A stretch of 64,000 nt of DNA, taken from contig NZ_JAPDSH010000004.1 of the NCBI RefSeq assembly GCF_029143285.1, forward strand, positions 1 to 64,000, in the 5' to 3' direction. Within the stretch, counting starts at the first letter, position 1, and every line of letters begins with the position of its first letter. Below, piece after piece: positions 34,814 to 43,289 of this stretch. The notes beneath the pieces are model-generated. The model saw only the letters and a list, made by a program, of their open reading frames with translations. It made no database searches and was not told the origin of the DNA. This DNA is from Vagococcus proximus (GTDB taxonomy: Bacteria; Bacillota; Bacilli; Lactobacillales; Vagococcaceae). The position numbers and the translations under genes were made by a program.

Positions 34814-34929
34814 CCAACCCTATACTTTGACGAGTTAGCTGGTTATTTTTAATCAGATAATATTGTCACCATCTTAAATGGCTTTACATAGAGAGTGATA
34901 CGTGCAAGTTGACTGTCATTCTCTTTTCA
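34808..34929 (-). ncRNA. Antisense RNA of toxin module A (predicted)
   Basis: An opposing promoter on the minus strand, TTGAAA (34959-34964), 17 bases, TATAAT (34936-34941), would start an RNA near 34929. Its 5' end can fold as AGAGAATGA paired with TCACTCTCT, and it ends at the toxin terminator, AATAACCA/TGGTTATT at 34808-34850, which has T runs on both strands. The two transcripts therefore share the terminator region in antisense. This is the Fst/par style of type I antitoxin; no expression data are available. Confidence 0.65.
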
Positions 34930-34935
34930 CTTAGG

Positions 34936-34964
34936 ATTATACGCTAGTTGTGTCGGAGTTTCAA
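34936..34964 (-). promoter_or_regulatory. Antisense RNA promoter, module A
   Basis: Minus-strand TTGAAA, exactly 17 bases, TATAAT. The same boxes and spacing occur at 55464-55492, 58866-58894 and, with TTGAAT, 54928-54956. Confidence 0.7.
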
Positions 34965-34992
34965 TTTTTATTTAATGAAAGGTGTGAACGTT

Positions 34993-35307
34993 GTGAATGT
35001 ACCATTGATGTTGTCTACAGGAGTATCTTTAGGGTGTGCGGTTAGTAGTTTTATTTTTCGAAAAGAGAAGTACCGCTATAAGATCGGTTATAGTAGTAAA
35101 CGCGCAAAATCTTCACGATATTCTTGGGATATGGCACAAAGTTTTTGTCTAGTCATCATTACTGGTGTTAATTGCATTTATCAAGTTGTTGGAATCAAGT
35201 TTCCTCAAGTAGGAAGTTTTGGGGGAGTATTGCTTGTTAATGGTTTTGCGGTAGTGTTAGCAATAGGTCTCACGGAATTAGTATTAAAAAGGCAAGATTC
35301 AAAATAA
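34993..35307 (+). CDS. SdpI/YhfL-like membrane protein
   Basis: 104 residues from GTG 34993, chosen for the AAAGGTG site at 34978-34984; an ATG at 34975 is an alternative. Three hydrophobic segments are present, with the polar motif YKIGYSSKRAKSSRYSWDMAQ between the first two, which resembles the GYRTKRSMKNxETW motif of SdpI/YhfL proteins. SdpI of Bacillus is the immunity protein and signal sensor for the SdpC toxin. Immunity against a membrane peptide, perhaps the toxin next door, is only a possibility. Confidence 0.65.
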   Translation: MNVPLMLSTGVSLGCAVSSFIFRKEKYRYKIGYSSKRAKSSRYSWDMAQSFCLVIITGVNCIYQVVGIKFPQVGSFGGVLLVNGFAVVLAIGLTELVLKRQDSK

Positions 35308-35341
35308 AATGATAGAGCGTAGTGAAAGAGAGTATAGTCCT

Positions 35342-35370
35342 TAAAAGACCTGTTGAAGGTCTTTTTTTTG
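35342..35370 (+). terminator. Terminator after the SdpI-like gene
   Basis: AAAAGACC-TGTTGAA-GGTCTTTTTTTT with a long T run. Confidence 0.85.
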
Positions 35371-35390
35371 AACATTAAATTTAAAAGAAC

Positions 35391-35429
35391 TTGACATGTT
35401 ATTTTTAGTAGTATATTATACGTTGTATA
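35391..35429 (+). promoter_or_regulatory. Promoter and probable PadR operator
   Basis: TTGACA (35391-35396), 17 bases, TATTAT (35414-35419). The palindrome TATAC-GTT-GTATA at 35417-35429 overlaps the -10 box and transcription start, a good place for PadR autorepression. Confidence 0.75.
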
Positions 35430-35456
35430 GTATTATAAAAAGAAAAGGTGATAGCG

Positions 35457-35762
35457 TTGAAATTGCTTAGCAGTTCACAGATATTAGAGTTAAGTGTCTT
35501 AAGTTTGCTAGAAAAAGAAGATTTGTATGGTTATTTCATTACACAAAAAGTACAAGAAGTCATTGATATTTCGGAATCAACACTATACCCTGTTCTACGA
35601 AAACTTGAAAAGAATGATTTTGTTGAAACCTATAATCAAGAATTCCAAGGTCGAAATAGAAAATATTATTCTAAAACAGCCAAAGGAATAGGACGATTAG
35701 CGGAGTTAACAGCTGAATGGACAGAGTTTCATACTAAATTTAATGAGTTAATAGGAGAATGA
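35457..35762 (+). CDS. PadR-family transcriptional regulator
   Basis: About 101 residues. TTG 35457 fits AAAAGGTGA at 35441-35450; the GTG at 35448 lies in that site. The winged helix has ILELSVLSLLEKEDLYGYFITQKVQE, ISESTLYPVLRKLEKNDFVE and GRNRKYYSKTAKGIGRLAEL. It is one base from a DUF1700 gene, the classic PadR-DUF1700 operon of Firmicutes that is often linked to cell-envelope stress. Confidence 0.93.
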   Translation: MKLLSSSQILELSVLSLLEKEDLYGYFITQKVQEVIDISESTLYPVLRKLEKNDFVETYNQEFQGRNRKYYSKTAKGIGRLAELTAEWTEFHTKFNELIGE

Positions 35763-35763
35763 T

Positions 35764-36363
35764 ATGAAAAATAAGACGGATTATTTATCGGAATTAAAAC
35801 TTAATTTAAACAAAGTCTTACCAGCTGTAGAAGCGGAAAATGCCTTTTTATATTTTGAAGAATATATTTTAGAGGCAGAACTTTCAGACTATGGTGAGAT
35901 TGAAGAAAAGTTAGGAACACCTAAAGAGGTAAGCTACAATGCGATTATTGATTATCAAGAAGATCAATTGGAAAATAAAGAATCAAGCCGTCGCGTGAAG
36001 TGGTTACTACCGATTACATTGTTGTTATCTGCTCCAGTGGGGCTACCTTTAATTTTAGCAGGGATCCTAATTGTCTTAAGTGCGTTAATTATATTAGGAA
36101 TAGGCTTATTTTTACTAAATCTGATTGTTGTTTTGTGTTGGGGAATGGGCGGTGTACTTGTTTTGATGAGTGTCTATACACTCTTTCATCATGTGCCTAC
36201 AGGTTTATTTAATCTAGGAAGTGGCTTAGTTCTAATTGCCTTAGCTTGGATTTTAACACCGTACTTTATCACATTTTCAAAACAAGTATCACTGTCTGTT
36301 TATAAATTTTTATTAAATAAAATTAGACCTAAAAAAAGAGGCGAGGTGAGTTACCATGACTAA
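35764..36363 (+). CDS. DUF1700 family membrane protein
   Basis: 199 residues. The soluble N-terminal DUF1700 helices (YLSELKLNLNKVLPAVEAENAFLYFEEYILEAE, then EEKLGTPKEVSYNAI) occupy residues 1-70, followed by about four hydrophobic segments and a basic tail KKRGEVSYHD. Usually a DUF4097 adhesin-like gene comes next; here only a 43-residue open frame follows, overlapping by eight bases. Confidence 0.88.
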   Translation: MKNKTDYLSELKLNLNKVLPAVEAENAFLYFEEYILEAELSDYGEIEEKLGTPKEVSYNAIIDYQEDQLENKESSRRVKWLLPITLLLSAPVGLPLILAGILIVLSALIILGIGLFLLNLIVVLCWGMGGVLVLMSVYTLFHHVPTGLFNLGSGLVLIALAWILTPYFITFSKQVSLSVYKFLLNKIRPKKRGEVSYHD

Positions 36364-36487
36364 AAAATTAATCGTGTTAGGCATAGGAGCAAGCTTGATG
36401 CTAATAGGGTTTATATTTAAACCATACTTATCAGTATCTTATGATATGGATAAAAAAGAAATCGTAATGTCGCATAAAATAGATTAA
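36356..36487 (+). CDS. 43-residue peptide in the PadR-DUF1700 operon
   Basis: ATG 36356 overlaps the DUF1700 stop and has GAGGTGAG upstream. The product has one N-terminal hydrophobic helix (LIVLGIGASLMLIGFIF) and a polar end KKEIVMSHKID. It could be a true small membrane protein or the front end of a lost DUF4097 gene, whose start often looks like this. Translational coupling supports expression. Confidence 0.6.
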   Translation: MTKKLIVLGIGASLMLIGFIFKPYLSVSYDMDKKEIVMSHKID

Positions 36488-36573
36488 TCTGTGAGGCGAA
36501 AGATGACTGTGAAATCTGAGTCTCTTTTATTATAAAACTAAATAATAGACCAGTCTGTCTAGTTGGAGTGTAT

Positions 36574-37257
36574 ATGAAAAAATGTAAAAGTTGTGACCTA
36601 ATAATAGTGACAAAAAATGAGCACTGCCTTTTTTGCTCAGAAGAGTTGATCGCAAGTGAGGAGGTCGTTAAAAATCCGATTTATTATCCGAAAAAGCCAC
36701 TTACGACTAAAGATGTAAAAAAAACGGAACGTTTTATTTTGAAAATAGGTGTTATTTTGGGTGGTTTATGTCTCTTACTCAATCTTATGACGTGGGGTAT
36801 AAAGCCGGTCTTATGGTCGTTTGTGGTGATAGCAGCCTATTTATATGCTGGGAAATTCCTAACGGTTTATATGAGAGATTTTTGGAAAGGGAAGTTTGGC
36901 AGATCCTTAGTAACCCATTATATTTTTCTAAGTTTTTTTGTGACAACAATCGATTGGGTTACGGGTTTTTCTGGATGGTCTTTAAATTACGTTATTCCAC
37001 TTTTACGGATTATAAGTGTGGTCTTAATTGGAAGTATTGCCTTTTATCGAGGTAGTTTTTGGACCAGTGAATTTGGTTACATACTGACACTGTTTGCGAC
37101 CAACATATTTTCCGTACTGATGCTATTTTCTGACTCAGCACGGGTCATTTGGCCCAGTGTTTTATCAAATTGTTTTATGGGTGTGGTACTTATTATTTTA
37201 ATAAGGCTAAAACCTAACGAATTAAAAGAAGAAATCAAAAAAAAATTACATTATTGA
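36574..37257 (+). CDS. DUF6320-type zinc-ribbon membrane protein
   Basis: 227 residues from ATG 36574 (TTGGAGTG upstream). The N-terminus holds a zinc-ribbon-like pair of CxxC motifs (CKSC at 3-6 and CLFC near 18-21), then a linker with YYPKKPLTTKDVKKTERF, then about six hydrophobic segments. This architecture is that of DUF6320, which I recall as often accompanying alcohol acetyltransferase-like genes, and such a gene lies 1.9 kb downstream. It starts a four-gene co-directional cluster; function is unknown. Confidence 0.75.
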   Translation: MKKCKSCDLIIVTKNEHCLFCSEELIASEEVVKNPIYYPKKPLTTKDVKKTERFILKIGVILGGLCLLLNLMTWGIKPVLWSFVVIAAYLYAGKFLTVYMRDFWKGKFGRSLVTHYIFLSFFVTTIDWVTGFSGWSLNYVIPLLRIISVVLIGSIAFYRGSFWTSEFGYILTLFATNIFSVLMLFSDSARVIWPSVLSNCFMGVVLIILIRLKPNELKEEIKKKLHY

Positions 37258-37271
37258 AAGAGGTTAATAGT

Positions 37272-38555
37272 ATGAAAAATATTTGGGATTATAAAGAAGT
37301 TGCATCAGAGGAGTCAATTGAGTTAACACAGGAAGCCAAGTTAAAATGTTTGGTAAGTGAGTTAAAAAAATCAGTACCCTTTTATAAAGAAAATCTGCAA
37401 CAAATAGAAGCCAGTGATTGTAACTTATCTAAATTAGAGACACTACCTTTTACGACAAAGCAAGACTTACGAGATAATTACCCATTAGGAATGCTAGCAA
37501 CAGATATGAAAAAAGTGGTGAGATTACACGGTTCTTCTGGTACAACAGGGAATCAGACATTCGTGGCTTATACTAAAAATGATTTAGAGGTGTGGTCAAC
37601 ATTAGTAGCACGGTCATTAACAGCGATTGGTGTCACATCAGAAGATAAGATGCAAATTTCATTTGGTTACGGTATGTTCACTGGTGGTCTGGGAATTCAT
37701 GGGGGAGCAGAAAAAGTTGGAGCAACTGTTATTCCAGCTTCGGCAGGCAATACTCTCAAACAATTAACATTTATGAAGGATTTAGAAACAAGTGTTATTT
37801 GTTGCACGCCGTCGTATGCGTTGTATCTATCTGATGCTCTCAAAGAGCAAGGGCTAACATCAGCTGACTTAAAGTTAAAGGTGGGCTTATTCGGAGCAGA
37901 ACCATGGAGTGATGAGATTAGAGAAGAATTAGAGACGACCTTGGGCATACAGGCCTTTGACATTTACGGTTTATCTGAAATTATGGGACCAGGTGTGGCA
38001 TATGGCTGTCAAGAAAAAGAGGGGTTACACATCAATGAGGACCACTTTATTGCAGAAGTAATTGATCCCGTAACAGGAGATGTTTTACCAGAGGGTCAAG
38101 AAGGAGAATTAGTTATTACCACATTATCCAAAGAGGCATTTCCACTATTGCGTTATCGTACAGGCGATATTACACGGCTAATTCCAGAAAAATGTAGCTG
38201 TGGTCGTACATTTAAACGAATGGCAAAGCCAACAGGTCGGGTAGATGATATGTTGATCGTGAAGGGTGTGAATCTTTATCCTTCTCAAATAGAGGCACTA
38301 CTTCTTTCTAATAAGAACTGTCTGCCTCATTATCAACTAGAACTTAGAACGGTTAATCATATGGATGAATTGAGTATTAAAGTAGAGAGTCGATTGATTA
38401 ATGAAAGAGACGTTGTTAAACTGGAAAAGGATCTAAATTCTCTTTTTAAAACTGAGATAGGTTTATCATTGCCTGTTAAGGTTTTAAAAGAACAGACACT
38501 AGAACGTTTTGAAGGAAAAGCGACACGTGTTATTGATAATAGGAAGGAAGATTAA
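37272..38555 (+). CDS. Phenylacetate-CoA ligase-like (PaaK family) enzyme
   Basis: 427 residues from ATG 37272 with AAAGAGG upstream. ANL-superfamily motifs include LHGSSGTTGNQTFVAYT near residue 90, DIYGLSEIMGPGVAYGC near 235, RYRTGDITRL near 300 and GRVDDMLIVKGVNLYPSQIE near 325; the CSCGRT metal site is typical of PaaK. It would activate an aryl or other acid as a CoA thioester. No paa catabolic genes are nearby, so phenylacetate breakdown is unlikely; supply of an acyl-CoA to the HxxxDG acyltransferase of this cluster is a reasonable inference. Confidence 0.88.
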   Translation: MKNIWDYKEVASEESIELTQEAKLKCLVSELKKSVPFYKENLQQIEASDCNLSKLETLPFTTKQDLRDNYPLGMLATDMKKVVRLHGSSGTTGNQTFVAYTKNDLEVWSTLVARSLTAIGVTSEDKMQISFGYGMFTGGLGIHGGAEKVGATVIPASAGNTLKQLTFMKDLETSVICCTPSYALYLSDALKEQGLTSADLKLKVGLFGAEPWSDEIREELETTLGIQAFDIYGLSEIMGPGVAYGCQEKEGLHINEDHFIAEVIDPVTGDVLPEGQEGELVITTLSKEAFPLLRYRTGDITRLIPEKCSCGRTFKRMAKPTGRVDDMLIVKGVNLYPSQIEALLLSNKNCLPHYQLELRTVNHMDELSIKVESRLINERDVVKLEKDLNSLFKTEIGLSLPVKVLKEQTLERFEGKATRVIDNRKED

Positions 38556-38556
38556 T

Positions 38557-39138
38557 ATGAAAGAAGTATCGACTAAAGAACATATATTAGTAATCGCCAA
38601 AGCGTTATTTCAAAAACAAGGCTATGCGGCAACTGGCATTACACAAATTTTGAGAGCAGCTGACATCCCAAAAGGCTCACTGTACCATTTTTTTCCAGGT
38701 GGTAAGGAAGAACTGTTAATTGAATCGATAAAAGCGACATTAAAAGACAATGATGCGTTCCTCACTACTTTATTTAAAGGGATCAAACCAGGTATCTCGC
38801 GTATTTACAAGTTACTAGAAGAAGTGGGGTCATATGAGTCGTATGATGGTGTGGTCCCTTTTGCACTTATTGCCCTTGAAACAGCCGAGGGGAACGAGAA
38901 TATTAGACAACACTGTGAACAAGCTTACCGTTATATTTTAAATCGTTTGGCTAAGGAATTTGAAGCAGAAGGTATGGATTCCGAACAAGCGTATCAATTA
39001 GCGGGTATGATTGAAAGCTCACTTGAGGGGGCATTAGTTTTTGTTCATACCTTTAAAGATAAGACGTACATCCAAACGACAGTAGATAACCTTAAGCGTT
39101 TAATTGATTTAGAAATGGCAACTCTTAAAGATGAGTAA
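38557..39138 (+). CDS. TetR-family regulator (YxaF/LmrA-like)
   Basis: 193 residues from ATG 38557 (GGAAGGAAG upstream). The TetR helix-turn-helix lies at about 10-55 (FQKQGYAATGITQILRAADIPKGSLYHFFPGGKEEL), with the KGSLYHFFPGGKEEL form typical of YxaF/LmrA-type repressors. Ligand is unknown. It overlaps the following acyltransferase gene by eight bases, so it is probably a local regulator of this cluster. Confidence 0.92.
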   Translation: MKEVSTKEHILVIAKALFQKQGYAATGITQILRAADIPKGSLYHFFPGGKEELLIESIKATLKDNDAFLTTLFKGIKPGISRIYKLLEEVGSYESYDGVVPFALIALETAEGNENIRQHCEQAYRYILNRLAKEFEAEGMDSEQAYQLAGMIESSLEGALVFVHTFKDKTYIQTTVDNLKRLIDLEMATLKDE

Positions 39139-40381
39139 AAAATGGCATAAACTAGATAATGCTAGTAAGCTATTCAGTGCCGTAGCAACAGAAAAGAATA
39201 GTGCTGTGTTTAGAGTGTCTGCTACATTAGAAAAAGCAATCGATAGAGTCGCCTTGCAACATGTTACGGATCAGGTTATTCAACGATTTCCAGGTTTCGG
39301 TTATACCATCAAGAGTGGATTTTTCTGGAATTATCTCGAACAAAATCCTCAAAAGGTCAAAATAGAAAAAGAAACACCCTTAATCGGTGCGCCATTTGAT
39401 TTAACGAGTTACGATGAACATCTTATTCGAGTGCTTTATTATCATAATAAACTATCAATTGAGGTCTCCCACATTGTATCGGATGGAGCAGGCGCATTGG
39501 AGTTTTTTAAAGTATTATTATTTTATTATTTGAAGGAAATCGGATGTCAGTTAGATGATCGTTCTTTTTTATTCAAATTAAATGAAGAGCCAAAACTGGA
39601 AGAGTGGGAAGATTCCTTTAAAAGATATGCTACAGCTGAAGAGACTGAAACATGTAGTTTACCTAATGCCTATCGACTTAATGGAACGTCATTAAGAGAG
39701 GTAGAGGTTATCCACGGTACAGTCTCACTGACCGAATTAAAAAAATGTGCCGCCTCTCATGACCTTAATATGACAGCCTTTTTGGCTAGTTTGCTTATTT
39801 ATAGTTGTTATCAAACAAAGGTTAAAGAAACACAGACAGACGATTCAGTCGTCGTATCTATTCCGGTTAATTTAAGAGGATTATTTCCTTCAAAGACGCT
39901 AACTAATTTCTTTGGCACCATCACAGTTGAAGTAAAGGGAACTAAAGAGCTTACTCTACCGGATATTTGTGAAGTGGTTAGGGCACAATTTAAAAATCGC
40001 TTAACTAAAGAAAATCTTCAAAGAATGATTAATGAGAATGTTGAAATGGAATCAAAACAGTATTCTCGCTTAACACCTTTAGTTATTAAGGAACAAGTCA
40101 TGAGGTTAGCATTTGCTAAGCGTGGAGAGCAGAAAAAAACACTAACATTTTCAAATTTAGGTGCGTTTCAAGTACCACAAGAACTGCAATCGCATATTAA
40201 AGCGATTAACGTGGTATCGTACCCTACTTCAAACGTCCCAATTAATTGTTGTGCGATCTCTTATAATGACAATATGGCCATTACTTTTGTTAGAAATATA
40301 AGTGAGACAGATGTTATTCAATATTTTTTTAGCTATTTGAGTCAGAGTGAAAAAGTGAGGGTTGAAATCAGCACGTCTTAA
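39131..40381 (+). CDS. Condensation-superfamily acyltransferase (alcohol acetyltransferase-like)
   Basis: 416 residues with the catalytic HxxxDG motif in IEVSHIVSDGAGALEFF near residue 115 and the C-terminal structural block (TLTFSNLGAFQVP) typical of BAHD/condensation and alcohol acetyltransferase proteins. No carrier-protein domain is present. It would transfer an acyl group from CoA to an alcohol or amine. The PaaK-like ligase 1.9 kb upstream and DUF6320 protein suggest a small acyl-conjugation pathway of unknown product. Confidence 0.8.
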   Translation: MSKKWHKLDNASKLFSAVATEKNSAVFRVSATLEKAIDRVALQHVTDQVIQRFPGFGYTIKSGFFWNYLEQNPQKVKIEKETPLIGAPFDLTSYDEHLIRVLYYHNKLSIEVSHIVSDGAGALEFFKVLLFYYLKEIGCQLDDRSFLFKLNEEPKLEEWEDSFKRYATAEETETCSLPNAYRLNGTSLREVEVIHGTVSLTELKKCAASHDLNMTAFLASLLIYSCYQTKVKETQTDDSVVVSIPVNLRGLFPSKTLTNFFGTITVEVKGTKELTLPDICEVVRAQFKNRLTKENLQRMINENVEMESKQYSRLTPLVIKEQVMRLAFAKRGEQKKTLTFSNLGAFQVPQELQSHIKAINVVSYPTSNVPINCCAISYNDNMAITFVRNISETDVIQYFFSYLSQSEKVRVEISTS

Positions 40382-40478
40382 GGATAATTTAAGAAACAAA
40401 TGCATGTAATAACTGTACGCTTAGACTGAATCTAGGTTAAACTATAAGTAACCACAATGTATAAGGAGTGACAAGCAG

Positions 40479-42485
40479 ATGAAAAAGAAATTATTAATAG
40501 GTGCAGGAGTTGTCTTAGTCGCTGGTGCTTCATTTTATGGCTATAGAACAATAACAGACAACAAAAATCGTCAGAAGGCAGTAGATAATTTTGTATCAGA
40601 TTTAAAAAAACAAAACTTTGATGCATACAGTCAATTATTTTCAAAAAAATCACTAGAAGATTACACGTTAACGAATAAAAAAGTAAAAGAACGTTATGAA
40701 ACAATTTTTGATAGTATTGGTGTTACCAAAGTCAAAGTAACCAATCTTAAAGATGAAAAATACGGCAAGAAGAACTACAGACTGACTTATAATTTAGAAT
40801 TAACTACCCCAGAAGGTGTTATTAAACCAGAAAAATATAAAGCTATTTATTCTAAGTCTAGTAATGGGAAGTATGAGTTCAAATGGAGCTCGTATTTAAT
40901 TTTCCCAGGTATGGAAGCGACCGATAAAGTGTTGTTACAAAATGATGTTGTCGAACGTGGCGCTATTTTGGATCGTAATGGGAAACCACTGGCAGAAAAT
41001 AAAGAATTTAAACAAATTGGGATGAATCCGACTCAACTAGGTGACGATAAACAGGCGGCGTTGAAAGAAATTAGTGAAGCTATCGACATGCCAGTTGAGA
41101 AACTAGAAGCCTTACTCGAACCTGAGTGGACAAAAGGTGACGTTTTTGTGCCTATTAAAGTGCTAAATGATAAAGAAGAAGAGGCGCTAAAAGATAAGTT
41201 GCCAACTGGAACAAGCTTAATAACAAAAAAACAGCGTTACTATCCTTTAGAACAGTCAGCGGCTCATTTAATAGGTTATGTAGGACAGCCGACGGCAGAG
41301 GATTTGGATAAAAATCCTGATTTGGATGAAACGACTCCAGTGGGACGAATGGGACTTGAACAAACGTTAGATAACGAATTAAGAGGTAAAAATGGGTTAT
41401 CACTAGTTATTACTACAGCAAAAGGTGATGTCAAAAAGACCGTATTCAAAAGAAAAGCGGTTGAAGGAAAAACGATTAAATTAACACTAGATAGTGACGC
41501 ACAGCAAAAAGCTTTTGCGTCATTAAAAAATAAACCAGGCGCTATGGTTGCTTCTGAACCGAAGACAGGTGACCTTTTAGTCTCAACAAGCTCACCTTCT
41601 TTTGATCCTAATCAATTTGTAAGTGGTATTGGAGATAAGGCGTATAAAGAATTATCAGAAGATAAAAATTTACCTTTCCTTGCAAGATACGCTAATCGCT
41701 ATGCGCCAGGTTCAACTTTCAAGACGATTACCGCAGCAATTGGTTTGGATGCAGGTGTTATCAAACCGGAAGAAGCATTACCAATCGACGGTTTAAAATG
41801 GCAAAAGGATAACAGCTGGGGTGGGTTTTGGACAACACGTGTTAAAGAGCAACCGACTGTTAATCTAGAGCAAGCGGTAGTGTATTCTGATAACATCTAT
41901 TTTGCACAACAAGCACTCAAAATGGGTGAGAAAACATTAATGGATGGGTTAGCTAAATTCCCATTTGGTAAAGAAATGTCACTCCCTATTGCAATGGAAC
42001 CTGCGAGTATTGCGAATGAAAAGAAACTAAAAAATGATATTTTATTGGCAGATACAGCTTATGGCCAAGGACAATTAATGATGACACCTCTCCAACAATT
42101 AGAAATGTATAGCGTCTTTATGACAGATGGCAATTTAATCTCACCAAAACTTGTTGCAGATGCTAAAAATGAAAAGACAGACGGTGTGATCAGTGCAAAA
42201 TCTGCACATTTGGTTTTAAATGATTTAGTGGGAACTGTTGCCAATGAAGATGGTTATGCTCATAACTTATATCATGATAATTTTAAATTAGCAGCTAAAA
42301 CTGGGACAGCTGAGATAAAAGAAAAGCAGGATACCGTCGGAACTGAAAATAGCTTCCTGTTATTTTTAGATCAGGAGAAGAGTCGTTTTATGGGACTTGT
42401 CTTTTCAGAAGATTCACGTAAAAATGGTGCAGCAAATGAGAAAGCAGAAGAACTTGTTAATTATTTGGAACAAAACTATAACTAA
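40479..42485 (+). CDS. Class B penicillin-binding protein, PBP5-like low-affinity type
   Basis: 668 residues, near the size of E. faecium PBP5 (678). An N-terminal anchor (LLIGAGVVLVAGASFYGY) is followed by a MecA_N/NTF2-like domain at about 27-145, a dimerisation domain (ERGAILDRNGKPLAENK) and the transpeptidase domain. Active-site motifs are Ser412 in GSTFK, SDN at 470-472 and KTGT at 607-610. PBPs of this class have low beta-lactam affinity and underlie intrinsic cephalosporin tolerance in enterococci. It acts outside the membrane in peptidoglycan crosslinking. It stands alone; no psr-like gene is beside it. AAGGAGTG is the ribosome site. Confidence 0.92.
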   Translation: MKKKLLIGAGVVLVAGASFYGYRTITDNKNRQKAVDNFVSDLKKQNFDAYSQLFSKKSLEDYTLTNKKVKERYETIFDSIGVTKVKVTNLKDEKYGKKNYRLTYNLELTTPEGVIKPEKYKAIYSKSSNGKYEFKWSSYLIFPGMEATDKVLLQNDVVERGAILDRNGKPLAENKEFKQIGMNPTQLGDDKQAALKEISEAIDMPVEKLEALLEPEWTKGDVFVPIKVLNDKEEEALKDKLPTGTSLITKKQRYYPLEQSAAHLIGYVGQPTAEDLDKNPDLDETTPVGRMGLEQTLDNELRGKNGLSLVITTAKGDVKKTVFKRKAVEGKTIKLTLDSDAQQKAFASLKNKPGAMVASEPKTGDLLVSTSSPSFDPNQFVSGIGDKAYKELSEDKNLPFLARYANRYAPGSTFKTITAAIGLDAGVIKPEEALPIDGLKWQKDNSWGGFWTTRVKEQPTVNLEQAVVYSDNIYFAQQALKMGEKTLMDGLAKFPFGKEMSLPIAMEPASIANEKKLKNDILLADTAYGQGQLMMTPLQQLEMYSVFMTDGNLISPKLVADAKNEKTDGVISAKSAHLVLNDLVGTVANEDGYAHNLYHDNFKLAAKTGTAEIKEKQDTVGTENSFLLFLDQEKSRFMGLVFSEDSRKNGAANEKAEELVNYLEQNYN

Positions 42486-42625
42486 ATGTCCACATCAAAA
42501 ATGATAGAAACCAGAGCATAAAAAAGTAGGGATTTTGAAAAGTTATAGCCTTAAGTATATGATTTGTTGAGTGATATGAGGTAGAATGAAGGTGTCGATA
42601 TAACCAGACGTGAAAGGAAGAAGAC

Positions 42626-43051
42626 ATGAAAACATTTAAAGAAGCGTTATTAAACAAGTTAGATGACACAATGATTCCAAACGTAGCGGCACATTTAGTA
42701 GAGATGTATGAAACCGAATTAGAAGAGGATTCGTTAAGAAATGCTTTAGTCAGTTTTAAAAATTCAATAGCATCAGTTAGCGATCAGCCCAATGATGATT
42801 TTAAGGTTCTTATTGAAAAAGAAATAGAGCCTATCACCAAGATAGAATACTGGAGTCCAACACTTTTAAATGTTGAAACAGAAGAAAAATTTGCAGCAGA
42901 TTTAGTTCCTTTTGAAACTGTTTTTAATTATATAATGGCAGAAGATTTACCAAGCGAGGCTAGCGTGCTAGGTGACATTATCTGGGAAATCACTTTCGAT
43001 GGGTGGACAAAAGAAGAGCAGCTAGAACGAATTAAAAATTATAGAGGGTAA
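42626..43051 (+). CDS. Hypothetical soluble protein (possibly DUF6557)
   Basis: 141 residues, strongly acidic, no signal peptide or membrane segment. The ending SVLGDIIWEITFDGWTKEEQLERIK and the start FKEALLNKLDD suggest the DUF6557 family, an identification from memory that should be tested. Monocistronic, with AAGGAAGAAG as its ribosome site and a terminator just after the stop. Confidence 0.75.
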   Translation: MKTFKEALLNKLDDTMIPNVAAHLVEMYETELEEDSLRNALVSFKNSIASVSDQPNDDFKVLIEKEIEPITKIEYWSPTLLNVETEEKFAADLVPFETVFNYIMAEDLPSEASVLGDIIWEITFDGWTKEEQLERIKNYRG

Positions 43052-43052
43052 T

Positions 43053-43085
43053 AAAAAACGACCTTAATCAAGGTCGTTTTTTTGT
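43053..43085 (+). terminator. Terminator after the DUF6557-like gene
   Basis: AAAACGACCTT-AATC-AAGGTCGTTTTTTT. Confidence 0.9.
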
Positions 43086-43289
43086 TAAGTCGTAAATTAA
43101 ACAGATATTATACAATAAAGAGATTAATAATTTCTTTTTTTATAAATTTCACCCTATTTTTTCAGTAAAACATAAAAATGTAAGTTAATACCGCGCATTA
43201 AAATAGCGTTTTCTTGTATAAAAAGTATCCCGTTTGATCTATACTGAGTGTAGTGACTTATATTCTTAAGATAGGGAGGAAGTTTTAGT

